The position numbers and the translations under genes are program-made. The notes beneath the pieces are model-generated. The model was not told where the DNA came from. It did no database searches and was given only the letters and a program-made list of their open reading frames with translations. This document shows positions 41,249 to 49,484 of a DNA stretch of 64,000 nucleotides, in pieces (within the stretch, counting starts at the first letter, position 1; each line of letters begins with the position of its first letter). The stretch lies in assembly GCF_965278975.1 (NCBI RefSeq), contig NZ_OZ257126.1, forward strand, positions 1,302,001 through 1,366,000, in the 5' to 3' direction. The DNA is from Ferrovibrio sp965278975. GTDB lineage: Bacteria; Pseudomonadota; Alphaproteobacteria; Ferrovibrionales; Ferrovibrionaceae.

Positions 41249-41839
41249 ATGGCTGATGCCTTCTATGGTGAAATTCGCATGTTTCCCTTCGGCTACACGC
41301 CGCTCGGCTGGATAGCCTGCAATGGCCAGCCAGTCAGCATCAATACCAATCAGGTCCTGTACAGCTTGCTGGGCATAAGGTTTGGTGGCGACGGCAGGAC
41401 GTATTTCAACGTGCCGAATCTGAACGGCCGCATCCCGCTGAATTTCGGCGTGGCGGCAACCGGCACGCCCTATGCTTTCGCCGCGACGCCGGGGCAGGAA
41501 ACCGTAACGCTGTCATACAGCCAGGCGCCGATTCATAACCATGTTTTCAATGCCAAGAGTTCCAGTTCCTCATCCACCGGGATGACCGCGCAGGCAACCA
41601 CCACAGGAACGCCACCGACCGGCACCTCGCTGATGAGCCGGGCATTGAACAGCGCCGCCAAGGTGATCAACGCTTTTGACACGCCGCCTTCCAGCGATGT
41701 GGTGCAACTGGGTGTTATGGTTTCCACGACATACGGCAACAACATGGGCATTGCCGATCCGCATCCGAATCTTCAGCCCTATCTCGTGATGGCCTATTAC
41801 ATCTGCAACGATGGCACCTATCCCGAGCGCCCGAACTAG
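41249..41839 (+). CDS. tail-collar (microcystin-dependent-like) protein 3
   Basis: 196 aa: YGEIRMFPFGYTPLGWIACN, FGGDGRTYFNVPNLNGRIPL, PIHNHVFNA, a Ser/Thr-rich variable loop (SSSSSTGMTAQATTTGTPPT) and PHPNLQPYLVMAYYICNDG. It starts 21 bp after protein 2. The stop codon directly abuts the GNAT start. Confidence 0.87.
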   Translation: MADAFYGEIRMFPFGYTPLGWIACNGQPVSINTNQVLYSLLGIRFGGDGRTYFNVPNLNGRIPLNFGVAATGTPYAFAATPGQETVTLSYSQAPIHNHVFNAKSSSSSSTGMTAQATTTGTPPTGTSLMSRALNSAAKVINAFDTPPSSDVVQLGVMVSTTYGNNMGIADPHPNLQPYLVMAYYICNDGTYPERPN

Positions 41840-42400
41840 ATGACTGCGGCCGAGCGGCCCGCAGCCCCTTGGCTGGCATCACCTGAGCCCTGGCTGGCCC
41901 TGTCGGCCAGGGCAGCGGCGCGCGGCTTCGGGCTGCGGCTGCGGCTGCCGGAAGACCTGAGCTTTCTGCGCGCGCTTTACCGCAGCACGCGGGCCGGGGA
42001 AGTGGCAGCGGCGGGACTCCCATCCCTTGCCGCCGCCGTTTTCCTGAACAGCCAGTTCGATCTGCAATGCCGGCATTTCGACGCGCATTATACCCTTGGC
42101 GGCCAGCGCCTGATCCTGCTTGAACAGCAGCAGCCGATCGGCCGCATCGAGCTGTGGCAGAACAGCATCGGCACGCGCCCGGATCTGCGGCTGGTCGATA
42201 TCAGCCTGCTGCCTGCATGGCGCGGCCAGGGCCTCGGCGCCGAGCTGCTGGCGGCCCTGCAACGTACCGCTGCCGCCGATGGCCGCAGCATCAGCCTGCA
42301 TGTCGATAAAAACAACCGTGCCTACCGGCTCTACAGCCGGCTGGGTTTCCGCAAGGTGGCGGATGCCGGTGCTTCCTGGCGGCTGGAATGGCGGCCCTGA
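41840..42400 (+). CDS. GNAT acetyltransferase of the tail-collar operon
   Basis: 186 aa. The acetyl-CoA loop is LLPAWRGQGLGAELLAALQ (R-x-x-G-L-G) and the C-terminal DKNNRAYRLYSRLGFRKV is standard GNAT. Its ATG follows the tag stop of protein 3 with no gap, so it is translated with the collar proteins, which are therefore plausible substrates (N-terminal or Ser/Thr/Lys acetylation). Confidence 0.85.
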   Translation: MTAAERPAAPWLASPEPWLALSARAAARGFGLRLRLPEDLSFLRALYRSTRAGEVAAAGLPSLAAAVFLNSQFDLQCRHFDAHYTLGGQRLILLEQQQPIGRIELWQNSIGTRPDLRLVDISLLPAWRGQGLGAELLAALQRTAAADGRSISLHVDKNNRAYRLYSRLGFRKVADAGASWRLEWRP

Positions 42401-42413
42401 GAATGACGGCGCG

Positions 42414-43433
42414 CTATGCCCGTTCGTACCAGTCGCGGCTGCGATTGACGATCCAGACCACGCTGAGCATCACCGGCACTTCGATCAGCACGCCAACGAC
42501 GGTGGCGAGTGCGGCGCCGGATTGCAGCCCGAACAGGCTGATCGCGGCGGCGACCGCAAGCTCGAAGAAATTGCTGGCGCCGATCAGCGCCGAGGGGCCG
42601 GCGACACAATGGGCGACACCGAAATGCCGGTTGAGCCAATAGGCCAGGCCGGCGTTGCAATAGACCTGGATCAGGATCGGCACCGCCAGCAGCGCGATCA
42701 CCAGCGGATGCGCAATGATCTGTTCACCCTGGAAAGCGAACAGCAGCACCAGGGTGGCGAGCAGCGCCAGCAGGGAAGCGGGCTGTAGCCGCTTTTGCAT
42801 CCGCTCCAGCGCGGACCGGCCCCGGCCAAGCAGTTGCCGGCGCCAGAGCTGCGCGGCAAAGACCGGCAAGACGATGTAGAGCACCACCGAAAGCAGCAGC
42901 GTATCCCATGGCACGGTGATGGCGGAAACACCCAGTAGCAGGCCGACCAGCGGCGCGAAGGCCACCACCATGATGGCATCGTTCAACGCCACCTGGCTCA
43001 AGGTGAAATGCGGTTCGCCATCAACCAGATTGCTCCACACGAACACCATCGCCGTGCAGGGTGCCGCCGCCAGCAGGATCAGGCCGGCGAGATAGGAGTC
43101 AATCTGCTCCGCCGGCAGATAGGGGCGGAACAGCCAGGCGATGAACAGCCAGCCCAGCAAGGCCATGGAGAATGGCTTGACGCCCCAGTTGATGAACAGC
43201 GTTACGCCGATGCCGCGCCAATGGCGCGCAACTTCACCCAGCGCGCCGAAATCGATCTTGAGCAGCATGGGAATGATCATCAGCCAGATCAGCACCGCCA
43301 CCGGCAGATTGACCTTGGCCAGTTCGGCGGCGGCAATCAGCTGGAACGGGCCGGGCAGCCAATGGCCCAGCGCGATGCCCGCCACGATGCAGAGCGTGAC
43401 CCAGAGGGTCAGGTATCGTTCAAACACGCTCAT
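42414..43433 (-). CDS. acr3: arsenite efflux permease Acr3
   Basis: 339 aa, ten predicted membrane segments, full length. The critical cysteine is in LAAAPCTAMVFVWSNL (Cys126), and VALNDAIMVVAFAPLVGLLLG and GPSALIGASNFFELAVA are strongly conserved in ACR3. It exports As(III) using the proton gradient. It is the third gene of the arsR-arsC-acr3 module, 9 bp after arsC. Confidence 0.95.
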   Translation of the reverse strand: MSVFERYLTLWVTLCIVAGIALGHWLPGPFQLIAAAELAKVNLPVAVLIWLMIIPMLLKIDFGALGEVARHWRGIGVTLFINWGVKPFSMALLGWLFIAWLFRPYLPAEQIDSYLAGLILLAAAPCTAMVFVWSNLVDGEPHFTLSQVALNDAIMVVAFAPLVGLLLGVSAITVPWDTLLLSVVLYIVLPVFAAQLWRRQLLGRGRSALERMQKRLQPASLLALLATLVLLFAFQGEQIIAHPLVIALLAVPILIQVYCNAGLAYWLNRHFGVAHCVAGPSALIGASNFFELAVAAAISLFGLQSGAALATVVGVLIEVPVMLSVVWIVNRSRDWYERA

Positions 43434-43442
43434 GACAGCGGC

Positions 43443-43967
43443 CTAGGACGATTGCGGAGCGTGTTTGCCGATGTCATTCAGCCGGCCTTGCAGGCTCAAC
43501 TCATCCAGCGCCTGGAACGGCAGGCTGGTGAAAATCCTGATGCGGTTGCTGAGCATACGGTAGGTCTCGGCAAAGGCAAGCCGGCGCTCCACTTCACTGC
43601 CTTCGACAGCCGCCGGATCAGGCAGGCCCCAATGCGCCGTCATCGGTTTGCCCGGCCAGATCGGGCAGACTTCATTCGCGGCATTGTCGCAAACCGTGAA
43701 GATGAAATGCATCGGCGGCGCGCCGCTGGCGGCGAATTCATCCCAGGATTTCGAGCGCAGGCCATCGCTGGGCAGGCCGCTCTGGCGGATCAGGTCCAGC
43801 GCCATCGGATGCACCTCGCCCTTCGGCATGCTGCCGGCGCTGTAGGCGCGGAAGCGGCCCTGGCCGAGATCATTCATGATCGCTTCGCCAAGGATGCTGC
43901 GGGCCGAATTGCCGGTGCAGAGGAACAGGACGTTAAACAGCTTTTCGCTGGCGCCGGACTGACTCAT
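43443..43967 (-). CDS. arsC: arsenate reductase (LMW phosphatase type)
   Basis: 174 aa from ATG 43967. The P-loop is CTGNSARS (Cys17-X5-Arg23), and two further cysteines FTVCDNAANEVC support the intramolecular disulfide relay of thioredoxin-linked ArsC. It reduces As(V) to As(III) for export by Acr3. Its 5' end overlaps arsR by 35 bp. Confidence 0.93.
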   Translation of the reverse strand: MSQSGASEKLFNVLFLCTGNSARSILGEAIMNDLGQGRFRAYSAGSMPKGEVHPMALDLIRQSGLPSDGLRSKSWDEFAASGAPPMHFIFTVCDNAANEVCPIWPGKPMTAHWGLPDPAAVEGSEVERRLAFAETYRMLSNRIRIFTSLPFQALDELSLQGRLNDIGKHAPQSS

Positions 43968-44304
43968 TGGGTTTTCCCTTGGAGGATGAAGCGGGGCGGC
44001 ACAGCTCTGGCCGGCCGCCGCAGCAATGATCGCTGAGGAAGGCAATCACGGCATTCATGCGCTCGATGTCGAGGCTGTAGATCAGCGAGCGGCTGTCGCG
44101 GCGCTGCATGATCAGGCCGGCCTTGTGCAGATGCGCGAGGTGAAACGACAGCGTTGTGGCAGGTACGGCCAGGGCATCGGCGATATCTCCGGCGCAGAGA
44201 CCTTCGGTACCATGGCCGACCAGCAGGCGGTAGATCGCCAGCCGGGTCGGCTGCGCCAGCGAGGCAAAGGCCGAGAGGGCGTCGGCATCGGCTATCATTT
44301 TCAT
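43933..44304 (-). CDS. arsR: ArsR-family arsenic-responsive repressor
   Basis: 123 aa. The ArsR wHTH LAQPTRLAIYRLLV ... ALAVPATTLSFHLAHLHKAGLI is clear. The C-terminus carries HCCGGRPELC, a vicinal Cys pair plus a third Cys, like the C-terminal As(III) site described in the Acidithiobacillus-type ArsR proteins rather than the alpha3 CVC of E. coli ArsR. It overlaps arsC by 35 bp and is preceded by a palindrome. Confidence 0.92.
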   Translation of the reverse strand: MKMIADADALSAFASLAQPTRLAIYRLLVGHGTEGLCAGDIADALAVPATTLSFHLAHLHKAGLIMQRRDSRSLIYSLDIERMNAVIAFLSDHCCGGRPELCRPASSSKGKPNESVRRQRKAV

Positions 44305-44312
44305 ATTTCCAG

Positions 44313-44328
44313 TTATATCGAAATATAA
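44313..44328. promoter_or_regulatory. candidate ArsR operator of the arsR-arsC-acr3 module
   Basis: A perfect palindrome TTATAT-cgaa-ATATAA lies 8 bp before the arsR start, embedded in an extended pair ATATTTC / GAAATAT (44303-44309, 44320-44326). Position over the promoter and start fits autorepression. Confidence 0.6.
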
Positions 44329-44394
44329 GCCTGAGTCATGTGAAGACTTCGTGACAATGCACCCGCGTCGGCTTTTTGCTCGTCAGCTTCTGCT

Positions 44395-45591
44395 CTATGC
44401 CGCCTGATCCAGTTCCGTACGCTGCATGCGCAGCAGCAGCATCGCGGCGAAGCCGGCAAAGCACAGCCCGCTGGAGAACAGCAGCACATATGCGCCATAA
44501 GCCTCCAGCAGGTAGGCAAAGGCGAAGGGCGACGCGGCCTGGCCGAAGCGCGCCGGCGCCACCAGCCAGCCCTGGCGGCGGCCATAGCCTGTGGGGCCGA
44601 ACAGCACCAGCGGCAGCGTGCCCTTGGCGATGGTCATCACGCCGTTGCCCGCGCCATGCAGCAAGGTGAACAGATAGGCCGCCGGCGCCCCCAGGATCAG
44701 CACCAGGGCGGCACCGATCGGATGCGTGATCGAGGCCAGGCGTGCCGAGAGCAGGGGATGAAAGCGTTGCAGCACGCTGTATTCCAGCACGCGCGCCGCC
44801 ACCTGGGCCGGCCCGACCAGGGCGGCGGCGGCGATGGCTTCCGCTTTGGAAGCGCCGGCCGCCTCCAGGATGCGCGGCAGATGCGCCGCCATGGCGGTGC
44901 TGGTGATCCAGGTGACCGCGAAGGCGAAGGCCAGCAGCACCATGGAGCGGCTGAAGATGCCCTCCTCGTTCGGCGCGGCGCACGACGCCTGCTGCGGCGT
45001 GGTGATATGGGCGCCAAGCTCGCGCGGAATCAGCAGCCGGTTCAGCGGCAGGCCGACACATAGATGCACAATGGCCCAGGCATAGCAGGTGGCGCGCCAG
45101 CCCCATTCGGCTTCCAGCAAGGCCGAGATCGGCCAGCATATCGTGCTGGCGAAACCAGCAAGCAGCGTAATGCCGGTGATGGCACGGCGCGCGCTGCCGC
45201 CATAGATGGCGGTAAGCGTGGCGAAGGCGGCTTCATAAAGCCCAATGGCCATGCCGGCGCCGATCATCATCCAGGCGATGGTGAAGACCGCCAGGTTCTG
45301 CGCGGCGCCGAGCAGCGCCAGACCGGCGGCGAATATCACGCTGGACAGCGCCAGCACATTGCGCCCGCCGAAACGGTCGATATAGGCGCCGACGCCCGGC
45401 CCGATGAAGGCGGTGAGCAGCATGGCGATGGAGAAGGCGCCATAGATCCAGGATGTCGAAACCCCGAGATCGGCCGCCATCGGCCCGGCCAGAATCGCGG
45501 GCAGATAATAGGTCGAACCCCAGGCCAGGGTCTGGGCGGTGCCGAGCGCCAGCACCACGCGCAATTGTTTGCCGCTATCCGGGTGCTGCAT
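44395..45591 (-). CDS. MFS transporter in the arsenic cluster
   Basis: 398 aa, twelve predicted membrane segments. The MFS motif A-type loop is YIDRFGGRNVLAL. It is the last gene of the arsR2-arsO-MFS module, 4 bp after arsO, so it probably exports an arsenical (arsenite, methyl-arsenical or oxidised thio-arsenical). Similarity to ArsK is possible but not verified. There is no GAPDH gene nearby, which argues against ArsJ. Confidence 0.82.
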   Translation of the reverse strand: MQHPDSGKQLRVVLALGTAQTLAWGSTYYLPAILAGPMAADLGVSTSWIYGAFSIAMLLTAFIGPGVGAYIDRFGGRNVLALSSVIFAAGLALLGAAQNLAVFTIAWMMIGAGMAIGLYEAAFATLTAIYGGSARRAITGITLLAGFASTICWPISALLEAEWGWRATCYAWAIVHLCVGLPLNRLLIPRELGAHITTPQQASCAAPNEEGIFSRSMVLLAFAFAVTWITSTAMAAHLPRILEAAGASKAEAIAAAALVGPAQVAARVLEYSVLQRFHPLLSARLASITHPIGAALVLILGAPAAYLFTLLHGAGNGVMTIAKGTLPLVLFGPTGYGRRQGWLVAPARFGQAASPFAFAYLLEAYGAYVLLFSSGLCFAGFAAMLLLRMQRTELDQAA

Positions 45592-45595
45592 GGGC

Positions 45596-47008
45596 TCAGC
45601 CGCAGCCGCCGGCCTTCACCCGCACGCGCGGCTTCTCGCCGCTGCCGCAGCAGCCGCCACTGGCGGCAACAGCGGCAACCGGCTCGGTCACGCCGCAGCT
45701 TGCGGCCTCGCTGTCCCCGTCCACGGGGAGATTGCTGCTGCATACCCCGGTTTCCGGCAGATCGAGCCGCACATCGTCGGCTGCCGCCCTGTCACCCGCC
45801 AAGGCCGCCACGATGGAGCGCACCTGCTCATGGCCGGTGGCAAGCAGGAAAGTGGGGGCGCGGCCATAGCTTTTGATGCCCGCGATATAGAAACCCGCAT
45901 CGGGCTGCTGCAATTCGCGATGGCCATGCGGGCGCACCGTGCAGCAGGAATGAACATTGGGATCGATCAGCGGCGCCAGCAGGCGCGGACTTTCAGTGGC
46001 CGGATCGAGATCGAGGCGGATTTCGCGCAGCATCGAAAGTTCGGGCCGCTGGCCGGTGGCGACGACGATGCGGTCAACCACTATATCCACGTCAGGGCCT
46101 GATCTCTGCTGCAGGCTGACCCGCAGCCGGCCCTGCTCCGGCCGGATGGCGGCGACTTCGCTGCCGAGATGCAGATCGAGCTTGCCGGCCCGGGTCATGG
46201 CCTCAAGCTCATGACCAAGAGCGCCACGCGCCGCCAGCTTGTCATTCGCGCCACCGCCGAACAGCCGCGCCAGGCTGTTGCCGCGCACCGCCCAGACAAT
46301 GCTGGTTGCTGCATCCTGGGCCGCCAGCCGGCCGAGATCGAGCAGAATGTTTGCCGCCGAATGGCCCGCACCCACCACCAATGTGCTGATGCCGGCATAG
46401 GCCGCGCGGTCGGCACCCAGCATATCGGGGATGCCATAGGCGATCCGGCCCGCCGCATCGCCTTCACCCGGCACCGGCAAGCCGTTGCTGCCGAGCGGGT
46501 TGGGCCAGCCCCAGGTGCCGCTGCAATCGATCACGGCGCGCGCCAGTTCCATGCGCTCGGTGCCGTCCTTTTGCCGCAGCAGCAGCGAGAACGGCGTGCT
46601 GTCGCGGCCCGCCGACTTCATCTTGTCGCGGCCCAGGCGGCTGATGGCGACGACGCGCGTATCGGTTTCGAGCACGCTGCTGATCTGCGGCAGATCGGCC
46701 AGCGGCTGAAGATACAGCGCGATCAGGTCGGCGCCGGTTGGATGGCGGCCGCGCGGCGGCGCGGTCCAGCCGCTGGCTTCGAGCAGGCCGCGCGCCGCCG
46801 GATCGATATTGTAGGACCAGGGCGAAAACAGCCGCACATGCGACCAGGCGCGGATATGGCTGGCGACAGCGCCGCCGGCTTCATAAATCCGCACCGGCAT
46901 GCCGCGCTGGATCAGATGCGCGGCGGCGGCGAGGCCGACAGGACCGGCACCGATGACGGCGACGGGCAGCGGCTGGTTCTGGGCTTGCATGGGCGAGAGG
47001 GCGTTCAT
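45596..47008 (-). CDS. arsO: ArsO-like flavoprotein monooxygenase
   Basis: 470 aa from ATG 47008. FAD site is AVIGAGPVGLAAAAHL and the NADPH site TLVVGAGHSAANILLDLG, with the flavin monooxygenase linker region in between. The C-terminal 35 residues are cysteine-rich (CGVTEPV ... GGCCGSGEK ... GGCG), a hallmark of ars-operon ArsO proteins that may bind As(III). It likely oxidises an arsenical substrate. Co-transcribed with the MFS exporter. Confidence 0.82.
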   Translation of the reverse strand: MNALSPMQAQNQPLPVAVIGAGPVGLAAAAHLIQRGMPVRIYEAGGAVASHIRAWSHVRLFSPWSYNIDPAARGLLEASGWTAPPRGRHPTGADLIALYLQPLADLPQISSVLETDTRVVAISRLGRDKMKSAGRDSTPFSLLLRQKDGTERMELARAVIDCSGTWGWPNPLGSNGLPVPGEGDAAGRIAYGIPDMLGADRAAYAGISTLVVGAGHSAANILLDLGRLAAQDAATSIVWAVRGNSLARLFGGGANDKLAARGALGHELEAMTRAGKLDLHLGSEVAAIRPEQGRLRVSLQQRSGPDVDIVVDRIVVATGQRPELSMLREIRLDLDPATESPRLLAPLIDPNVHSCCTVRPHGHRELQQPDAGFYIAGIKSYGRAPTFLLATGHEQVRSIVAALAGDRAAADDVRLDLPETGVCSSNLPVDGDSEAASCGVTEPVAAVAASGGCCGSGEKPRVRVKAGGCG

Positions 47009-47075
47009 CGGTGCTGTCCTTCGATGTTCGTCGAAACACGAATACACAAGTCAAAAAACCCACGGCGCAAAGAAA

Positions 47076-47462
47076 CTACAGAGTGCCGAGCAGATGCTGC
47101 AGGCGGCGCAGCTTGGCCAGATCGACGCAATAGCAGGGACGCTGATCGTCGATCTCGCCTTTCACCAGGCCGGCTTCCTTGAGGATGGAGAGATGCTGCG
47201 AGGCCGTGGACGGCGCCACCGGCAGCAGGTCGGCCAGTTTGCCGAAATAGCAGGTGCCGATGCGCAGCAGGTTGCGCAGGATCAGGATGCGCACCGGATG
47301 CGCCATGGCCTTGGCAAGCTGGGCCAGTTCCTCATCCTCGGGCCGCAGCGGTTCGGCCAGCGCCAGCGGCGCCATGCCGGGCGCGCAGCATGAGGCATCT
47401 GCTGCTGCGGTGGCGGCGGCGGCCGGCGGTTTCTTCGGTTTGGTCCTGGTCTGCTGGGCCAT
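47076..47462 (-). CDS. second ArsR-family repressor, N-terminal CC type
   Basis: 128 aa. The wHTH PVAPSTASQHLSILKEAGLVKG is well conserved; two possible metal sites are SCCAPG near the N-terminus and RPCYCVD in the beta-wing. The N-terminal 25 residues are basic and alanine-rich. It lies 67 bp upstream of arsO on the same strand and has its own operator. Confidence 0.88.
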   Translation of the reverse strand: MAQQTRTKPKKPPAAAATAAADASCCAPGMAPLALAEPLRPEDEELAQLAKAMAHPVRILILRNLLRIGTCYFGKLADLLPVAPSTASQHLSILKEAGLVKGEIDDQRPCYCVDLAKLRRLQHLLGTL

Positions 47463-47488
47463 CGGCTCGATCCGTAAGGCGGAAAGTG

Positions 47489-47510
47489 TTATTCGTTATT
47501 CGACGAATAA
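47489..47510. promoter_or_regulatory. candidate operator of arsR2
   Basis: Three TTATTCG half-sites: direct copies at 47489-47495 and 47496-47502, the latter forming the perfect palindrome TTATTCG-A-CGAATAA (47496-47510). It lies 27-48 bp before the arsR2 start, over the expected promoter. Confidence 0.65.
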
Positions 47511-47701
47511 CATATGACATGCCGAATGGCAGGTCAATCCATTGCCGCAATGCCGGATGGCACCGGCCCGGTCAGGCCGGATTTGGTGAAACCCGGTTCC
47601 ACTCCCATATGTAGCCAAACCGGCTTCTTCTTGATGTGCCGGCGGACCGCCGAGGGTGACGTCCACCTTTTGTAAATTGCTTTTGTGCTAATGACTTTTG
47701 G

Positions 47702-47719
47702 GTGTAATAAAATTGTAAC
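47702..47719 (+). promoter_or_regulatory. Pho-box-like site upstream of the Na/Pi transporter
   Basis: GTGTAAT-AAAA-TTGTAAC is a pair of 7-mers separated by 4 bp (11-bp period), as in the PHO box CTGTCAT-N4-CTGTCAT. It lies 52 bp before the transporter start. The rest of the 308-bp gap (47463-47770) holds the arsR2 operator and no gene. Confidence 0.55.
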
Positions 47720-47770
47720 AATGGATTCGTCCCCGCCTTTGCGGGCCTGTGTTGAGGAGTTGTCTGCCTG

Positions 47771-49474
47771 ATGGGTGCCACCGCTTTGCTGCTCGACCTC
47801 GCCGCCGGCATCGCCCTGCTGCTCTGGGGTGTGCGCATGGTGCGCACCGGCATGACCCGCGCTTTCGGCGCCCGGCTGCGCCGGCTGCTGGGCAGCGCCA
47901 CGCGCAACCGCTTTTCCGCCTTCGCCGCCGGCATCGGCGTTACCGCCCTGCTGCAATCGGCCACCGCCACCGGCCTGCTGGTCGCCTCGTTTGCCGGCCG
48001 CCGCCTGATCGGCCCGGCCGCCGCCCTGGCGGTGATGCTCGGCGCCGATGTCGGCACCACGCTCGCAGCACAGCTGCTGTCGCTTGATCTGCATTGGATG
48101 GGGCCGCTGGCCCTGATAATTGGCGTCGCGCTGTTCCTGTCCACCGAAAGCGGCAACCGCCGCCATGTCGGCCGGCTGCTGATCGGCTTCGGCCTGCTGC
48201 TGCTGGCTTTGCGCCTGATCGTCAGCGCGTCGGAGCCGCTGCGCAACGCTTCTGCCTTTGCCACCGTAATGGCGCCGCTGGCGCAGGAGCCGCTGCTCGC
48301 CGTGGCGCTGGCCGCGCTGATCACCTGGGCAGCCCATTCCAGCCTCGCCATCGTGCTGATGCTGGTGGGCCTGGCTTCCGCCGGTGCGATTTCCGTGCCG
48401 CTGGCCCTGGCCCTGGTGCTGGGCGCCAATATCGGCGGTGCCGTGGCGCCGTTCGCCGCCACTGCCGGCCAGGCGCCGGCCGCGCGCCGCGCCGCTTTGG
48501 GCAATCTGGTGATGCGCGCCGTCGGCGTGGTGATCGCATTGCCGCTGCTGTCCTTCATGCCGCAATGGCTTGGCCTGCTGGGCCTGGAAGGCCCGCGCCT
48601 GGCGGTGCATTTCCACACCGCGTTCAATCTGGCGCTGGCTTTGCTGTTCCTGCCGCTGCTGGCGCTGGTGGAGCAGATTTGCCGCCGCCTGCTGCCCGAT
48701 GCCCCGACGGCGGAAGACAGCACCAAGCCGCGCTACCTCGATTCAGGCGCGCTGGACACGCCGACCGTGGCGCTGGCCGCCGCCGCGCGCGAAACCCTGC
48801 GCATGAGCGATACCGTCAGCCGCATGCTGGATGACGCCATCACCGTGTTCAAGACCGACGATGCGCGGCTGGCCAAGGCGGTGGAACAGGCCGACGACCA
48901 GGTCGACAAGCTGCATGAGGCGATCAAGCTCTACCTGACCAAACTGTCGAATCACGAGATGGATGCCGAGGAAAGCCGCCGCTATGTCGACGTGCTCACC
49001 TTCACCACCAACCTTGAGCATATCGGCGACATCATCGACAAGAACCTGATGGAACTGGCGGCGAAGAAGATCAAGCATCGCCTGCATTTCTCATCCGAAG
49101 GCATGACCGAGCTGGCCGAATTCCACGCCCGCGTCGCCAGCAACCTGCAGATGGCCTGCAACGTGTTCATGGCCTCTGACGCCAAGCTGGCGCGCCAGCT
49201 GCTGCAAGAGAAAGCCTCGCTACGCGAGGCCGAACGCATGGCGGCGGAAAACCATTACCGCCGGCTGGCCGCCGGCCGCGCCGAAAGCATCGAGACCAGC
49301 GCTATCCATCTCGACGTGATCCGCGACCTCAAGCGCATCAACAGCCACCTCACGGCGGTGGTCTATCCGATCCTGGAGCAGACCGGCGAGCTTACCGCCA
49401 CGCGGCTGCGCGCGCATGAGAAACAGGCCAGCGAGAAAACCGCGCCGAATGGCGGCCACGCCAAGCCTGCTTAA
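47771..49474 (+). CDS. Na/phosphate cotransporter with C-terminal PhoU domain
   Basis: 567 aa. Eight or more membrane segments include the two QSSA-like repeats typical of the family: LLQSATATGLLVASF and ITWAAHSSLAIVLMLV. A PhoU-like helical domain follows (residues 345-545, ARETLRMSDTVSRMLDDAITVF; LEHIGDIIDKNLM). The PhoU fusion is common in bacteria and implies phosphate-responsive control of transport. Ends in a 10-bp tandem repeat containing its TAA stop. Confidence 0.88.
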   Translation: MGATALLLDLAAGIALLLWGVRMVRTGMTRAFGARLRRLLGSATRNRFSAFAAGIGVTALLQSATATGLLVASFAGRRLIGPAAALAVMLGADVGTTLAAQLLSLDLHWMGPLALIIGVALFLSTESGNRRHVGRLLIGFGLLLLALRLIVSASEPLRNASAFATVMAPLAQEPLLAVALAALITWAAHSSLAIVLMLVGLASAGAISVPLALALVLGANIGGAVAPFAATAGQAPAARRAALGNLVMRAVGVVIALPLLSFMPQWLGLLGLEGPRLAVHFHTAFNLALALLFLPLLALVEQICRRLLPDAPTAEDSTKPRYLDSGALDTPTVALAAAARETLRMSDTVSRMLDDAITVFKTDDARLAKAVEQADDQVDKLHEAIKLYLTKLSNHEMDAEESRRYVDVLTFTTNLEHIGDIIDKNLMELAAKKIKHRLHFSSEGMTELAEFHARVASNLQMACNVFMASDAKLARQLLQEKASLREAERMAAENHYRRLAAGRAESIETSAIHLDVIRDLKRINSHLTAVVYPILEQTGELTATRLRAHEKQASEKTAPNGGHAKPA

Positions 49475-49484
49475 GCCTGTCTAA
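49463..49484. repeat. 10-bp tandem repeat carrying the Na/Pi transporter stop codon
   Basis: AAGCCTGCTT followed by AAGCCTGTCT then AA, giving TAA stops at 49472-49474 and 49482-49484. The second copy overlaps the convergent cupin gene's stop (TAG on the minus strand). Confidence 0.7.

Noticed and set aside
40096..41839. Prophage remnant called from tail-collar domains
   Set aside because: No other phage gene, integrase or attachment site is present; the three collars form a bacterial operon with a GNAT gene.
44395..45591. ArsJ (organoarsenical exporter) assignment
   Set aside because: ArsJ is coupled with a GAPDH gene, which is absent; only a general arsenic-linked MFS call is justified.
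47534..48616. Long minus-strand frame opposite the Na/Pi gene
   Set aside because: Gln/Gly/Ala/Arg-rich with no motif; the plus strand has a clear membrane transporter.
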